Counted from the first letter of the stretch, positions 15,767 through 24,820 are shown. The stretch is 64,000 nt of DNA from Clostridium amylolyticum (GCF_900142075.1 NZ_FQZO01000004.1:1-64000), one strand, 5' to 3'. Translations and numbers: made by a program. The notes: a model not told the origin generated them from the letters alone.

Positions 15767-16258
15767 GTGAAAAATGATGAGCTGGAAGCTTTATACAAAA
15801 GATACTTTAATGAATTATTCATTTATGCCCTTTCTTTATGCAAGGATCATCACTTAGCCCAAGACCTAGTAAGTGAAACATTTTTTAAAGCATTATTGTC
15901 CATTGAATATAATGAACAGTATATTAAATATTGGCTATTTAGGGTATGCAAAAATTTATATCTAGATCACTTAAGAAAAAATAAGTATTTACAAGATTTA
16001 GAGTCACATCTAGACAAGCTGTTTGTAGAAGATGACTCATTAAATAAAATTATAATAAGTGAAGAGAAAAAAAGAATTTATTATGAAATTTTAAAATTGC
16101 AATCATCCTACAAAGAGGTAATTATCCTATATTACTATTGCGCTTTTCCCCTAAAAGAAATAGCCTCAATAACTGGAATTTCTCAAGGGGCAGCTAGAAC
16201 CTTATTATTTAGAGCAAGGAAAAAATTAAAGGATTCATTAAAGGAGGATTATTCATGA
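15767..16258 (+). CDS. ECF sigma factor (sigma-70 family)
   Basis: 163 residues. Region 2 is visible at about 10-75 (FNELFIYALSLCKDHHLAQDLV, then TFFKAL and WLFRVCKNLYLDHLRK), and region 4 at about 105-155 (LQSSYKEVIILYYYC...LKEIASITGISQGAARTLLFRARKKL, a helix-turn-helix for the -35 box). It directs RNA polymerase to a stress regulon when freed from its membrane partner. GTG start after AAGGGGTG. Its TGA overlaps the ATG of the anti-sigma gene (ATGA), so the two are coupled. An ECF-type promoter precedes it. Confidence 0.92.
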   Translation: MKNDELEALYKRYFNELFIYALSLCKDHHLAQDLVSETFFKALLSIEYNEQYIKYWLFRVCKNLYLDHLRKNKYLQDLESHLDKLFVEDDSLNKIIISEEKKRIYYEILKLQSSYKEVIILYYYCAFPLKEIASITGISQGAARTLLFRARKKLKDSLKEDYS

Positions 16259-17451
16259 ATTTTAAAGATTTACTGGATAAATATAAAGCTGGTTCGGCTT
16301 CTTCTGAGGAAGCTAAGCTAGTGGAAGAAGAGCTGAATAAACATGAGGCCATACAGGATTATTTATCTGAAAACTATAATCTGGACTTTGAAAAAGACAT
16401 CTTAGAAGAAAGTACTACTAAGGAAACCACCTTTGTTAAAAAAAGTGTAAATAAAAAATTACGTAAAGTAATATTGGCATCTGTGTCCATTGTATTTTTA
16501 ATCATATTCATTATTTTTTGTGTAATTTCTCCTATAATAAATAATCTTTACTATGATCCCTCTAAGAAAACCGTTGGTAAAGAGCAGCAGGATTTGTATT
16601 TCGACTTAAAAGTTATTACTGAGTTAAATTATCCAGGATATCTATTAACAGGGCCTACAACCACAGAAAATCTTGGTTTTGGTACACACAATATATATTT
16701 TCAACGTAGAAATTTATTTACTAACGAAATAAAAGAAATCAGTACTAAGATAAAAAGAAATAATAAGATAGGACTATCTCAAGATTTCTTCCCGGGGGAT
16801 TACTCAGGCTTTACTACTCTTAAATTCTCAAGTCAATCTAAAGGTCAATCTGCTGAGAGAGTAAGAGACAGGCTATTGAATAATATTAAAGAATTAAACC
16901 CTATTTCATATATTTCTGCTTATATAATTTTTGAAAAGGATTTATCTATGAATGAATTTTATGAGTTATCAAGAAAATATGAGGATAAAATAGCTTTTAA
17001 ATGGGTAGCCGTACGTACAGGAAGCGAAACAGTCCGAGGTGGATACAAAGGGCAGCCCGCTCCTTCCATGTCCGGTTTTAATCCTAATGAAATTGGTGGT
17101 TCCTTTAGTGACGATAGGGCAGATGAAAATAAATATCCCTACTTACAAATGTCAGATTGGATGACAGATGGAAAAACTATTAAATCTGATTTTGCAGAAT
17201 ATTATACTAAACATTTTACTTCATTATTAAAATATATGGCTGATAGAGAAAAAGCAGTTACTGCATTAGATCACAATGATTCTAAATTCCAATACTATAA
17301 AGATTCCTTAAAGTATATAGAGGAAAATGGAGTAAAAACCTATGGTGTACTGGTTTATGCTGAAGCAAAGGATTTATTAGAATTTATAAATAATGAAAAT
17401 TTAAAGTTTATACAAATTGATAACGTCATTCCTTTTAAAAAAACACCTTAA
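16255..17451 (+). CDS. Membrane-anchored anti-sigma factor
   Basis: 398 residues. The cytoplasmic N-terminal 70 residues (KDLLDKYKAGSASSEEAKLV) resemble the Sigma_reg_N segment that holds the sigma factor. One membrane helix lies at about 72-92 (VILASVSIVFLIIFIIFCVI). The rest is outside the cell and ends in a Sigma_reg_C-type region (YPYLQMSDWMTDG...VKTYGVLVYAEAKDLLEFI). It should bind and silence the sigma factor encoded just upstream until an envelope signal releases it. Coupled to the sigma gene by a 4-base overlap; good AAAGGAGG site. Confidence 0.88.
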   Translation: MNFKDLLDKYKAGSASSEEAKLVEEELNKHEAIQDYLSENYNLDFEKDILEESTTKETTFVKKSVNKKLRKVILASVSIVFLIIFIIFCVISPIINNLYYDPSKKTVGKEQQDLYFDLKVITELNYPGYLLTGPTTTENLGFGTHNIYFQRRNLFTNEIKEISTKIKRNNKIGLSQDFFPGDYSGFTTLKFSSQSKGQSAERVRDRLLNNIKELNPISYISAYIIFEKDLSMNEFYELSRKYEDKIAFKWVAVRTGSETVRGGYKGQPAPSMSGFNPNEIGGSFSDDRADENKYPYLQMSDWMTDGKTIKSDFAEYYTKHFTSLLKYMADREKAVTALDHNDSKFQYYKDSLKYIEENGVKTYGVLVYAEAKDLLEFINNENLKFIQIDNVIPFKKTP

Positions 17452-17469
17452 TTAAAAATAAAAAATAAA

Positions 17470-17493
17470 ATGGCTCCCCAACTAGGGAGCCAT
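17470..17493. terminator. Bidirectional terminator between anti-sigma gene and htpG
   Basis: Nine-base arms ATGGCTCCC/GGGAGCCAT, 6-base loop, A/T-rich on both sides. It ends 4 bases before the htpG stop. Confidence 0.88.
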
Positions 17494-17497
17494 AATA

Positions 17498-19378
17498 CTA
17501 TTTCATTATTTTACATATATCGTTGGTAAATTCTACAGGGTCACTAACTGGTAGTCCTTCAATTAATAACGCTTGACTATATAATAAATTAGTGTACAAG
17601 TCTAATTTTTCTTTGTCATTTTCGTAAGCATTCTTTAAGGAGTTAAACACCTCATGATTAATGTTTATTTCTAGTATCTTATCTGCCTTTATGTTTTGGC
17701 TGTTTGGCATGGCATTTAATATTTTCTCCATTTCTATGGATATTTCACCATCATTGGAGAAGCATACTGGATGATGTTTTAATCTCTTAGAGGCTCTTAC
17801 ATCTTTAACTTTGTCCGCTAAGACCTTTTTCATATATTCAAAGATTTCTTTATTATCTTTTTCTTGTGCCTCTTCTTTGTCATTTTCTTTGGTGTCTTCT
17901 ATACCTAGATCATTACTAGATACAGACCTAAATTCTTTTTCTTTATAATTCATTAGCATCTTAATGGTAAATTCGTCTATATCTTCAGTAAAGTATAATA
18001 TCTCATATCCCTTTTCTGAAACTAATTCAGTTTGTGGAAGCTTTTCAATTCTTTCATTAGACTCTCCCACAGCATAATAAATATACTTTTGATCTTCAGG
18101 CATTCTAGAAATATATTCATCTAAAGTTACTAGCTTTTTCTCCTTAGATGAATAGAACATTAATAAATCCTGTAACATTTCTTTGTCAGTTCCGAAGTCA
18201 TTATAAACACCATACTTTAGTTGTCTGCCAAAGGATTTATAGAACCCTTCATATTTATCTCTTTCATTCTTTAATAAGTTTAATAATTCACTTTTTATTT
18301 TGTTCTTAATATTTTTTGCAATAAGCTTAAGCTGCCTATCATGCTGAAGCATTTCTCTAGATATATTTAAAGATAAATCTTCAGAATCCACCATACCTTT
18401 TACAAAGCTAAAATAGTCTGGCAATAAGTCTGAACACTTATTCATAATAAGCACTCCATTAGAGTAAAGCTCTAACCCCTTTTCATATTCTCTTGTGTAA
18501 TAATCAAAAGGTATATTTTCTGGTATAAATAGTATGGAATTATATCTTACAGCACCATCTGCAATAATATGAATATGTTTCACAGGTTTGTCATATCCAT
18601 AATGTTTTTCAGAATAAAACTTCTCATAATCTTCTGCAGTTAGTTCGCTTTTATTTTTTCTCCATATTGGAACCATACTGTTTATGGTTTGTTCCTCAAT
18701 GTAGCTTTCATATTCATCTTCTGTGCCTTCTTTTAACTTACTGTTAGTTATATTCATTTTAATAGGATATCTTATAAAATCGGAATATTTTTTAATAATT
18801 TCTCTTAATTTATATTCTTCTAAATATTCTTCATATTTTTCATCCTGTGTATTTTCTTTAATCTCTAGTATTATTTCAGTACCTACAGAATCTTTTTCCC
18901 AAGGTTCTATGGTATAACCCTCTGCTCCTTTAGATTCCCATTTATAAGCTTCATTACTGCCTAAAGCCTTGCTGATAACTGTAACCCTATCTGCTACCAT
19001 GAAAGCAGCATAAAAACCAACACCAAATTGACCTATAATATCATAACCATCCTTAGCATCATTTTCTTTTTTAAAAGCTAAAGATCCACTTTTTGCAATA
19101 ACTCCTAGGTTATTTTCTAACTCTTCTTTTGTCATACCAATACCGGTGTCAATAACCTTTAATACCTTATTCTCCTTATCTGAAACTATCTTTATGTAAT
19201 AACTATCTTTATCAAAAGTAAGGTTCTCATCCGTTAAAGCTTTGTAGTAAATCTTATCAATGGCATCACTGGCATTGGATATAAGCTCTCTTAAAAATAT
19301 TTCTCTGTGAGTGTAGATTGAATTAATCATTAGGTCCAGCAGTCTTTTAGATTCTGCCTTAAATTCTTTTGTTTCCAT
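17498..19378 (-). CDS. htpG: Chaperone HtpG (Hsp90)
   Basis: Cytoplasmic ATP-dependent chaperone of 626 residues. The GHKL nucleotide fold is clear: ELISNASDAIDK, DTGIGMTKEEL, GQFGVGFYAAFMVADRV. The middle domain has EDLPLNISREMLQ-like sequence (DSEDLSLNISREMLQ). The C-terminal part includes an acidic linker (KENDKEEAQEKDNKE) and the dimerisation region. The start was moved to the ATG after AAGGGAGCG at 19378; upstream in-frame ATGs lack a site. A consensus CIRCE operator lies just downstream of the promoter, implying repression by HrcA. Single gene with its own terminator. Confidence 0.96.
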   Translation of the reverse strand: METKEFKAESKRLLDLMINSIYTHREIFLRELISNASDAIDKIYYKALTDENLTFDKDSYYIKIVSDKENKVLKVIDTGIGMTKEELENNLGVIAKSGSLAFKKENDAKDGYDIIGQFGVGFYAAFMVADRVTVISKALGSNEAYKWESKGAEGYTIEPWEKDSVGTEIILEIKENTQDEKYEEYLEEYKLREIIKKYSDFIRYPIKMNITNSKLKEGTEDEYESYIEEQTINSMVPIWRKNKSELTAEDYEKFYSEKHYGYDKPVKHIHIIADGAVRYNSILFIPENIPFDYYTREYEKGLELYSNGVLIMNKCSDLLPDYFSFVKGMVDSEDLSLNISREMLQHDRQLKLIAKNIKNKIKSELLNLLKNERDKYEGFYKSFGRQLKYGVYNDFGTDKEMLQDLLMFYSSKEKKLVTLDEYISRMPEDQKYIYYAVGESNERIEKLPQTELVSEKGYEILYFTEDIDEFTIKMLMNYKEKEFRSVSSNDLGIEDTKENDKEEAQEKDNKEIFEYMKKVLADKVKDVRASKRLKHHPVCFSNDGEISIEMEKILNAMPNSQNIKADKILEININHEVFNSLKNAYENDKEKLDLYTNLLYSQALLIEGLPVSDPVEFTNDICKIMK

Positions 19379-19495
19379 GTAATTCGCTCCCTTCATAATA
19401 AAAACCACGCATACATAACATAGGCGCAGTGGAAAATATTATAGTGTAGAATAAGCATTTACTAAGTTTAACACCTTAATAAGGTTATTCTCTTA

Positions 19496-19522
19496 TTAGC
19501 ACTCTATCCGATTGAGTGCTAA
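19496..19522 (-). promoter_or_regulatory. CIRCE operator (HrcA site) of htpG
   Basis: TTAGCACTC, nine bases, GAGTGCTAA: a perfect match to the CIRCE consensus. It sits 4-30 bases after the expected start of the htpG transcript. HrcA, the known CIRCE repressor of groE and dnaK operons, should control htpG here. Confidence 0.95.
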
Positions 19523-19533
19523 CCACTAACTTT

Positions 19534-19562
19534 TATATATCATATTTTAAAAATAATGTCAA
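19534..19562 (-). promoter_or_regulatory. Promoter of htpG
   Basis: -35 TTGACA (19557-19562), 17-base spacer, -10 TATATA (19534-19539). Transcription should begin near 19527, right next to the CIRCE operator. Confidence 0.82.
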
Positions 19563-19588
19563 TATTATTGGAAATTAATTAAATAAAA

Positions 19589-19624
19589 AATGGAGGATTG
19601 GTTACTGTTATCCAATCTTCCATT
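19589..19624 (-). terminator. Terminator of the liv operon
   Basis: Thirteen-base arms (AATGGAGGATTGG with CCAATCTTCCATT, one G-T wobble) and a 10-base loop, followed on the minus strand by TTTTTTATTTAATT. It lies 30 bases after the livF stop. Confidence 0.9.
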
Positions 19625-19653
19625 CCTCTTCTAATTAAACTCAATTATTACCT

Positions 19654-20358
19654 TTAAGCACCTAAATAAGCGTCTTTTATATTTTCGTCATTTAAAAGTT
19701 CTAGGGCATTTCCTTCTATTTCTACCACACCATTTTTTATTACATAAGCCCTATGGGCAATTTTAAGAGCCATAGAGGCATTTTGTTCCACTAATAATAC
19801 AGTAGTTCCTTTTTCATTTATATCTTTGATTATGGAAAAAATCTGTTTTACTATTAAAGGTGCAAGTCCCATGGAAGGCTCATCTAAAAGAAGTAGCTTA
19901 GGTCTTGCCATCAAAGCCCTTCCTATCGCTAACATCTGCTGTTCTCCTCCAGATAAGGTTCCTGCCATTTGCTCCTTACGCTCCAATAACCTTGGAAAGA
20001 TTTCAAATATTTTCTCATAATCTCTTTTAATCTCCAGTTTATCCTTTCGGGAATATGCACCTATTTCAAGATTCTCCATAACAGACATATTCTTAAAAAT
20101 CCTTCTTCCTTCTGGAACATGAGCTACCCCTAAGCTTACTATTCTGTGGGTTTTTGCCTTTCCTAAGTCCTCCCCTTGAAACAGCACTTTTCCCTTTTTA
20201 GCCTTTAAGGTTCCTGATATGGTTTTTAAAGTAGTGGTCTTACCTGCTCCATTAGCTCCTATCAATGTAACAATTTCACCTTCACATACCTTTATATTTA
20301 TTCCTTTCAGTGCATGTATACCTCCATAATATACATTTAAATCAACTACTTCTAGCAT
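19654..20358 (-). CDS. livF: Branched-chain amino acid ABC transporter ATPase LivF
   Basis: 234 residues, one of two ATP-hydrolysing subunits of the high-affinity Leu/Ile/Val importer. Walker A GANGAGKTTT, ABC signature LSGGEQQML, Walker B LLLLDEPSMGL, and the H-loop replaced by the LivF-typical VLLVEQNASMAL. Last gene of the operon; its ATG overlaps the end of livG by 7 bases. Confidence 0.94.
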   Translation of the reverse strand: MLEVVDLNVYYGGIHALKGINIKVCEGEIVTLIGANGAGKTTTLKTISGTLKAKKGKVLFQGEDLGKAKTHRIVSLGVAHVPEGRRIFKNMSVMENLEIGAYSRKDKLEIKRDYEKIFEIFPRLLERKEQMAGTLSGGEQQMLAIGRALMARPKLLLLDEPSMGLAPLIVKQIFSIIKDINEKGTTVLLVEQNASMALKIAHRAYVIKNGVVEIEGNALELLNDENIKDAYLGA

Positions 20359-21134
20359 AGTTCTCCTTCACCCCCTAGATAAGCATTAATAACCTTTGGA
20401 TTTTTCTTTATTTCTTCTGGTGTTCCTTCTGCAATAACCTCACCATAATCAAGCACAAAAATTTTACTGCATAAAGACATTACAAGTGACATATCATGTT
20501 CTATTAAAATAATAGTAATATCAAATTTATCCCTTATCCATTTTATTAAATGCATAAGCTCATTAGTTTCCTTAGGATTCATTCCTGCTGCAGGCTCATC
20601 AAGTAATAATATCTTAGGCTCTGAAGCTAGAGCTCGTGCTATTTCTAGTCTTCTTTGATCTCCATAAGGCAGATTTTTAGCCAATTCATCCTTCTTTTCT
20701 AGTAAATTAAATATATCTAAAAGCTCCAAAACCTTTTTTTCAAGTATTTCTTCTCCCTTATAATATCTATTAGTTCTAAAAAAAGAAGCTAAAAGTCCAT
20801 ACTTTATTTTATTATGATAACCTGCCTTTACATTTTCTGTTAAGGTCATATTGCCAAAAAGCCTTATATTTTGAAAGGTTCTAGCAACCCCTAGGTTCCC
20901 TATCTTATATGGCTTTAATTCTTTTGTGCTTTTTGCTCTTTGAAAGTTATATATTATATCTCCTTCGGTAGGTTTATATATCCCTGTAAGTAAATTGAAA
21001 AGGGTAGTTTTTCCTGCGCCATTGGGCCCAATAAGTCCTAAGATTTCTCCTGGAGCAATATCCATATTTACACCAGATACCGCCTTTATGCCTCCGAAAA
21101 ATCTAGACACATTATTTAGTTGAAGCACTGACAT
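20352..21134 (-). CDS. livG: Branched-chain amino acid ABC transporter ATPase LivG
   Basis: 260 residues, the partner ATPase of LivF. Walker A GPNGAGKTTL, a degenerate signature LPYGDQRRLEI as is usual for LivG, Walker B ILLLDEPAAGM, and IILIEHDMSLVM with the H-loop His. The start overlaps the end of livM by 23 bases, showing tight coupling. Confidence 0.94.
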   Translation of the reverse strand: MSVLQLNNVSRFFGGIKAVSGVNMDIAPGEILGLIGPNGAGKTTLFNLLTGIYKPTEGDIIYNFQRAKSTKELKPYKIGNLGVARTFQNIRLFGNMTLTENVKAGYHNKIKYGLLASFFRTNRYYKGEEILEKKVLELLDIFNLLEKKDELAKNLPYGDQRRLEIARALASEPKILLLDEPAAGMNPKETNELMHLIKWIRDKFDITIILIEHDMSLVMSLCSKIFVLDYGEVIAEGTPEEIKKNPKVINAYLGGEGELC

Positions 21135-22062
21135 TTTTACTTCCCCCTTTCTTAAATAACTTTAATTTGGTATTACCCAAAAGCCCTTGAGGCCTGTATA
21201 CCATTATTACAAAAAGTATTAATGAGTAAATAACCATTCTAAGCTCTGGTATATCTTGAAGCAATAAAGATATTAATGATAATGCTATGGCTCCGGCAAT
21301 AGACCCTAATATACTTCCCATACCTCCAAATACTACTATAACCAATATATCTATAGACTTCATAAAACCAAAAGCGTCTGGTCTTATAAAATAAAAGTAA
21401 CCGGAATATAATGCCCCAGCTATACCGGCAAAAAAAGCTCCTACTCCAAAAGCTAAAACCTTATAAAAGGTAACATTAATTCCCATGGATTCCGCAGCTA
21501 TTTCATCTTCTCTAATGGAAATACAAGCTCTTCCACTTTTAGAGTTAATAAAGTTGTTGATAAGTAAAATAGTTATGAAGGTCATGAAATAAAGCCATGT
21601 CCAATTTGTTTTTTGCGGTATATCATTAAAGCCGCTGGCACCACCTAAATATTCATTATTTAGCAATAAGATTCTTACTATTTCTCCAAAACCTAAAGTG
21701 GCTATGGCTAAATAATCTCCCTTAAGCCTTAAGGTAGGTATGCCTATAACTATTCCTGCTAAGGCCGCCAATACTGCTCCTAATAATATGGCCACTCCAA
21801 AAGGCAAATCAAATTTTGCTGTAGCCACCGCTGAAGTATATGCACCAATAGCCATAAAGGCAGCATGTCCCAAAGTAAATTGTCCTGTAAAACCAGTAAC
21901 TAAATTTAGGCTCACCGCTAGTATTATGTTAATTCCTATAATTACTATATTAAGGACAATATAAGAATCCAGTACACCTGCTTCTATAAGTACCTGTCCT
22001 AATGCATATACTATAAGTACTAGGAAGGCTGTTATTATATTTTTTTTATTAAAGATTTTCAT
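21112..22062 (-). CDS. livM: Branched-chain amino acid ABC transporter permease LivM
   Basis: 316 residues with about eight to nine hydrophobic helices. LivM hallmarks are SLNLVTGFTGQFTLGHAAFM, LRLKGDYLAIATLGFGEI (the coupling region) and VVFGGMGSILGSIAGA. It forms the membrane channel with LivH. Ribosome binding site GGGAGG, 11 bases after the livH stop. Confidence 0.95.
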   Translation of the reverse strand: MKIFNKKNIITAFLVLIVYALGQVLIEAGVLDSYIVLNIVIIGINIILAVSLNLVTGFTGQFTLGHAAFMAIGAYTSAVATAKFDLPFGVAILLGAVLAALAGIVIGIPTLRLKGDYLAIATLGFGEIVRILLLNNEYLGGASGFNDIPQKTNWTWLYFMTFITILLINNFINSKSGRACISIREDEIAAESMGINVTFYKVLAFGVGAFFAGIAGALYSGYFYFIRPDAFGFMKSIDILVIVVFGGMGSILGSIAGAIALSLISLLLQDIPELRMVIYSLILFVIMVYRPQGLLGNTKLKLFKKGGSKNVSASTK

Positions 22063-22073
22063 AGAATACCTCC

Positions 22074-22958
22074 CTATACCTTTTCCTTTGTATTTTTTCC
22101 TAATAAACCATTAGGTTTCACTAAGAGTATTAAAATTAAGATTGCAAAGGATACTCCGTCCTTATACAAAGAACCACCATATGCACTTACCATAGTTTCA
22201 GTCATCCCGAGAAAATATCCACCAAACATGGCTCCAGGTATAACCCCTATTCCTCCTATTACCGCTGCAATAAAAGCCTTAAGTCCAGGTAGTATTCCCA
22301 TTAAAGGGTTAATGGAATTATAATATACACCTACCAATACTCCAGCAGCTCCTGCTAAAGCAGATCCTATGGCAAAAGTAAAAGATACGGTTTTATTAAC
22401 GCTTATTCCCATATATTCCGCAGCATCTCTATCCATTGCTACCGCCCTCATAGCCTTACCTACTTTAGTTTTATAAATTATATATTGAAGCAGTAACATA
22501 AGAACTATGGTTATTAAAATTATATAAATATCAATTGAATTTAATATTAAAGAACCGCTAAATAGCTTTATACTTTTATTTTCTAGCACTTTTGGAAAAG
22601 TTCTTGTTTCTGCTTTTACAAAGTACATAGTGCCATACTCTAAAAATAATGAAACGCTTATAGCCGTAATTAAAGCAGCGATTCTTGTTGAATTTCTTAT
22701 AGGCTTATAGGCTATTTTCTCCACAATAATTCCAATAATTGCGCATAGAAGCATGGTCATTATCAAAGAAGGCAAAAATCCCAAGTGTAAGTAAGTAGTC
22801 ACTGCAAAGCCTATATATGCTCCAAGCATATATATATCTCCATGGGCAAAATTTATTAAGTTTATAATTCCATAAACCATAGTATATCCCAAGGCAATTA
22901 ATGCATATATACTTCCTAAAGAAAGTCCATTAATAAGCTGTTGTAAAAATTGCTCCAC
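22074..22958 (-). CDS. livH: Branched-chain amino acid ABC transporter permease LivH
   Basis: 294 residues, polytopic membrane protein pairing with LivM. Typical opening EQFLQQLINGLSLGSIYALI and GYTMVYGIINLINFAHGD, and a later AVIGGIGVIPGAMFGG. The start is placed at the GTG at 22958 because homologues begin with MEQFLQQL; a GTG 9 bases upstream is also open. A hairpin-forming repeat separates it from livJ upstream. Confidence 0.95.
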   Translation of the reverse strand: MEQFLQQLINGLSLGSIYALIALGYTMVYGIINLINFAHGDIYMLGAYIGFAVTTYLHLGFLPSLIMTMLLCAIIGIIVEKIAYKPIRNSTRIAALITAISVSLFLEYGTMYFVKAETRTFPKVLENKSIKLFSGSLILNSIDIYIILITIVLMLLLQYIIYKTKVGKAMRAVAMDRDAAEYMGISVNKTVSFTFAIGSALAGAAGVLVGVYYNSINPLMGILPGLKAFIAAVIGGIGVIPGAMFGGYFLGMTETMVSAYGGSLYKDGVSFAILILILLVKPNGLLGKNTKEKV

Positions 22959-22990
22959 TGTTTTCACTTCCTTTCAAATATTTTGTACAA

Positions 22991-23066
22991 TGTACAATTT
23001 ACATTTAGGTTCTGAAAAAACCATCTGTTTTTTCAAAAACTTTACGCTGATAATATAAATTGTACA
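22991..23066. repeat. Nested palindromic element between livJ and livH
   Basis: Outer arms TGTACAATTTA (22991-23001) and TAAATTGTACA (23056-23066), and an inner perfect hairpin GAAAAAAC/GTTTTTTC (23014-23034). TTGTACAATGTACAA at the left edge is a further palindrome. The shape is that of a short non-coding palindromic repeat. In the liv transcript it should fold and may lower the permease genes relative to livJ. Confidence 0.7.
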
Positions 23067-23107
23067 CTGTATTAAATAAAGTTATTAAAAATCTCAATTA
23101 CAATATT

Positions 23108-24274
23108 TTACTGTGGAGACAACTTCTTTAGGAAAACTTGTTCTCCTTCTTTCATTTGAAGTATAGTAATAGCTTTTACCGGGTTGTGCTTTTCATCTAT
23201 GGAAAGCTTACCTGTAATAGCTTTAAAATCTTTTGTAGCTTCTAAGGCTTTTTTAATTTTTTCAGGGTTTACCTCTCCGCTTCTCTTTATAGCATCGGCT
23301 AAGAAATAAGCTAGATCATAACCTAAGGCGTTGAAAGCATCAGGATCTTTTCCATATTTTTTGTTAAATGCTTCTTTAAATTTAACCACCTCCGGAGAAT
23401 TATCTTTGGAGGAATAATGGTTAGTGTAGTAAACATCATTTAAAGCAGATTTTCCTGCCAGCTCGACAAGCTTTGGAGAATCGTATCCATCTCCTCCAAG
23501 TATAGGTACATTTAAGCCTAATTCTTTAGCTTGTTTTATAATTAATCCTACTTCTTCATAATATCCTGGTAAGAACAGTACTTCTGGATTTGTTCCTTTT
23601 ATCTTAGTAAGAACAGCTTTAAAATCTGTTTCCTTTGCTTGATATGCCTGTTCTGTTACTATTGCTCCTCCTAATTTTGAGTAAGTTTCTTTAAAGTTTT
23701 TTGAAAGCCCTTTGCTGTAGTCACTAGTGCTGTCTACTAACACTGCTGCTTTTTTCTTTCCTAAATCTCCATAGGCAAAGTTAGCCATTATTACTCCTTG
23801 GAAAGAATCACTAAAACAAGTTTTAAACACATATTCTCTCACTTTGCCATTACTGTCTACAGTAACGTCATCTGCAGTGGCTGAAGCTGATATTAAAGGC
23901 ACTTTGTTTTGCACCGCAATAGGCGCTGCAGCTTTGGTATTCCCTGAAGTAGCTGGACCTAATATAGCCACTACCTTATCTCTTGTGGTAAGCTTAGTAG
24001 CCACATTGGCAGACTCTGCATTATCGGATTTATTATCTGCTTTAACCACCTCTATTTTCTTGCCTAAAACTCCACCATTATTATTTATCTCTTCAAAGGC
24101 CAACTCAATTCCACTTACCAAACTTTGCCCATAAGTGGCTACTTGTCCAGATAATTCATAGTTAAGCCCTACTTTAATAGTATCGCCGCTACCAGATTTT
24201 GATTTTTGAGCACAGGCAGTTAATGAACCCACAGCAAACATTGCAGCTAAAAGCATGGATATTTTTTTCTTCAT
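23108..24274 (-). CDS. livJ: Branched-chain amino acid binding lipoprotein
   Basis: 388 residues. Signal peptide with lipobox LTAC (Cys21), so a membrane-anchored solute receptor. The body is the type I periplasmic-binding fold of the Leu/Ile/Val family: IKVGLNYELSGQVATYGQSL, GIELAFEEINNNGG, VVKADNKSDN, AILGPATSGN and PLISASATAD. First gene of the operon, behind an Ile-type T-box, so expression should rise when charged tRNA-Ile is scarce. The symbol could equally be livK, as ligand preference cannot be told. Confidence 0.94.
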   Translation of the reverse strand: MKKKISMLLAAMFAVGSLTACAQKSKSGSGDTIKVGLNYELSGQVATYGQSLVSGIELAFEEINNNGGVLGKKIEVVKADNKSDNAESANVATKLTTRDKVVAILGPATSGNTKAAAPIAVQNKVPLISASATADDVTVDSNGKVREYVFKTCFSDSFQGVIMANFAYGDLGKKKAAVLVDSTSDYSKGLSKNFKETYSKLGGAIVTEQAYQAKETDFKAVLTKIKGTNPEVLFLPGYYEEVGLIIKQAKELGLNVPILGGDGYDSPKLVELAGKSALNDVYYTNHYSSKDNSPEVVKFKEAFNKKYGKDPDAFNALGYDLAYFLADAIKRSGEVNPEKIKKALEATKDFKAITGKLSIDEKHNPVKAITILQMKEGEQVFLKKLSPQ

Positions 24275-24458
24275 CTTCTTTCTCTCCTTAATAACAAATT
24301 AAAATTACACTTTACTAAAAAACTATTTTTTATAATACCTTCTTCCTCCGCTTGCGATATAATACCCAAGCCTATCGCCCCCTTTTCTTTTGTAAGAAAG
24401 CCCATTTTAGCCCCATTTTCAAAACAACTCTTCTTACAATTCACATGTTTGATTATAA

Positions 24459-24496
24459 AAACGCCTCTATAGGATTTTTACCCTATAGAGGCGTTT
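24459..24496 (-). terminator. Regulated terminator of the T-box leader
   Basis: Fifteen-base perfect arms AAACGCCTCTATAGG/CCTATAGAGGCGTTT and an 8-base loop, followed by TTTATAATC on the minus strand. Its 5' arm begins right after the T-box motif, as expected for antitermination. Confidence 0.93.
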
Positions 24497-24690
24497 ATAA
24501 CGCTATACCACTCTACTTTACTAGAATATATAATTCCAGCCTTATTACAGGTTCTAACAAACCCTAGCCTTTAACGCAGAATTACGGTGCAAATTACTTA
24601 ATTGGTTTGCACAACTCTGAAGTGATCATTGCTATCAAGTTAATAGGGTTCTCAGCTTTCCCCTTCTCTGTAATTAACTTTAAAATAGTT
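24459..24690 (-). ncRNA. T-box leader, isoleucine specifier, controlling the liv operon
   Basis: On the minus strand the leader reads CAGAGAAGGGG then GCTGAGAACCC (stem I with its AG-bulge and distal loop features), then GATCACTTCAGAG, where ATC (24624-24626) sits in the specifier position exactly as in ileS T-boxes (ATCACTC...). A stem GTGCAAA/TTTGCAC follows, then the T-box sequence AGAGTGGTATAGCG (24501-24514), whose TGGT pairs with a tRNA ending in ACCA. A strong terminator overlaps the antiterminator arm. Uncharged tRNA-Ile should switch transcription on. The 3' edge is fixed by the terminator; the 5' edge is approximate. Confidence 0.92.
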
Positions 24691-24791
24691 TTGTCTTCGT
24701 CATAATTGTTAACTTTTTTTAGTTTTAAACCCAAAATAGTTATTTTCCTGTTTATTAGTATATATTGAAAATAATTAATGATTTATTAAGA

Positions 24792-24820
24792 ATAATAACA
24801 AGTTTATAATTATATGTCAA
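24792..24820 (-). promoter_or_regulatory. Promoter of the T-box leader and liv operon
   Basis: -35 TTGACA (24815-24820), 17-base spacer, -10 TATTAT (24792-24797). The transcript would start near 24785 and run through the T-box. The rest of 24275-24985 outside this promoter, the T-box and the neighbouring terminator holds AT-rich DNA with no gene that I can see. Confidence 0.85.
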
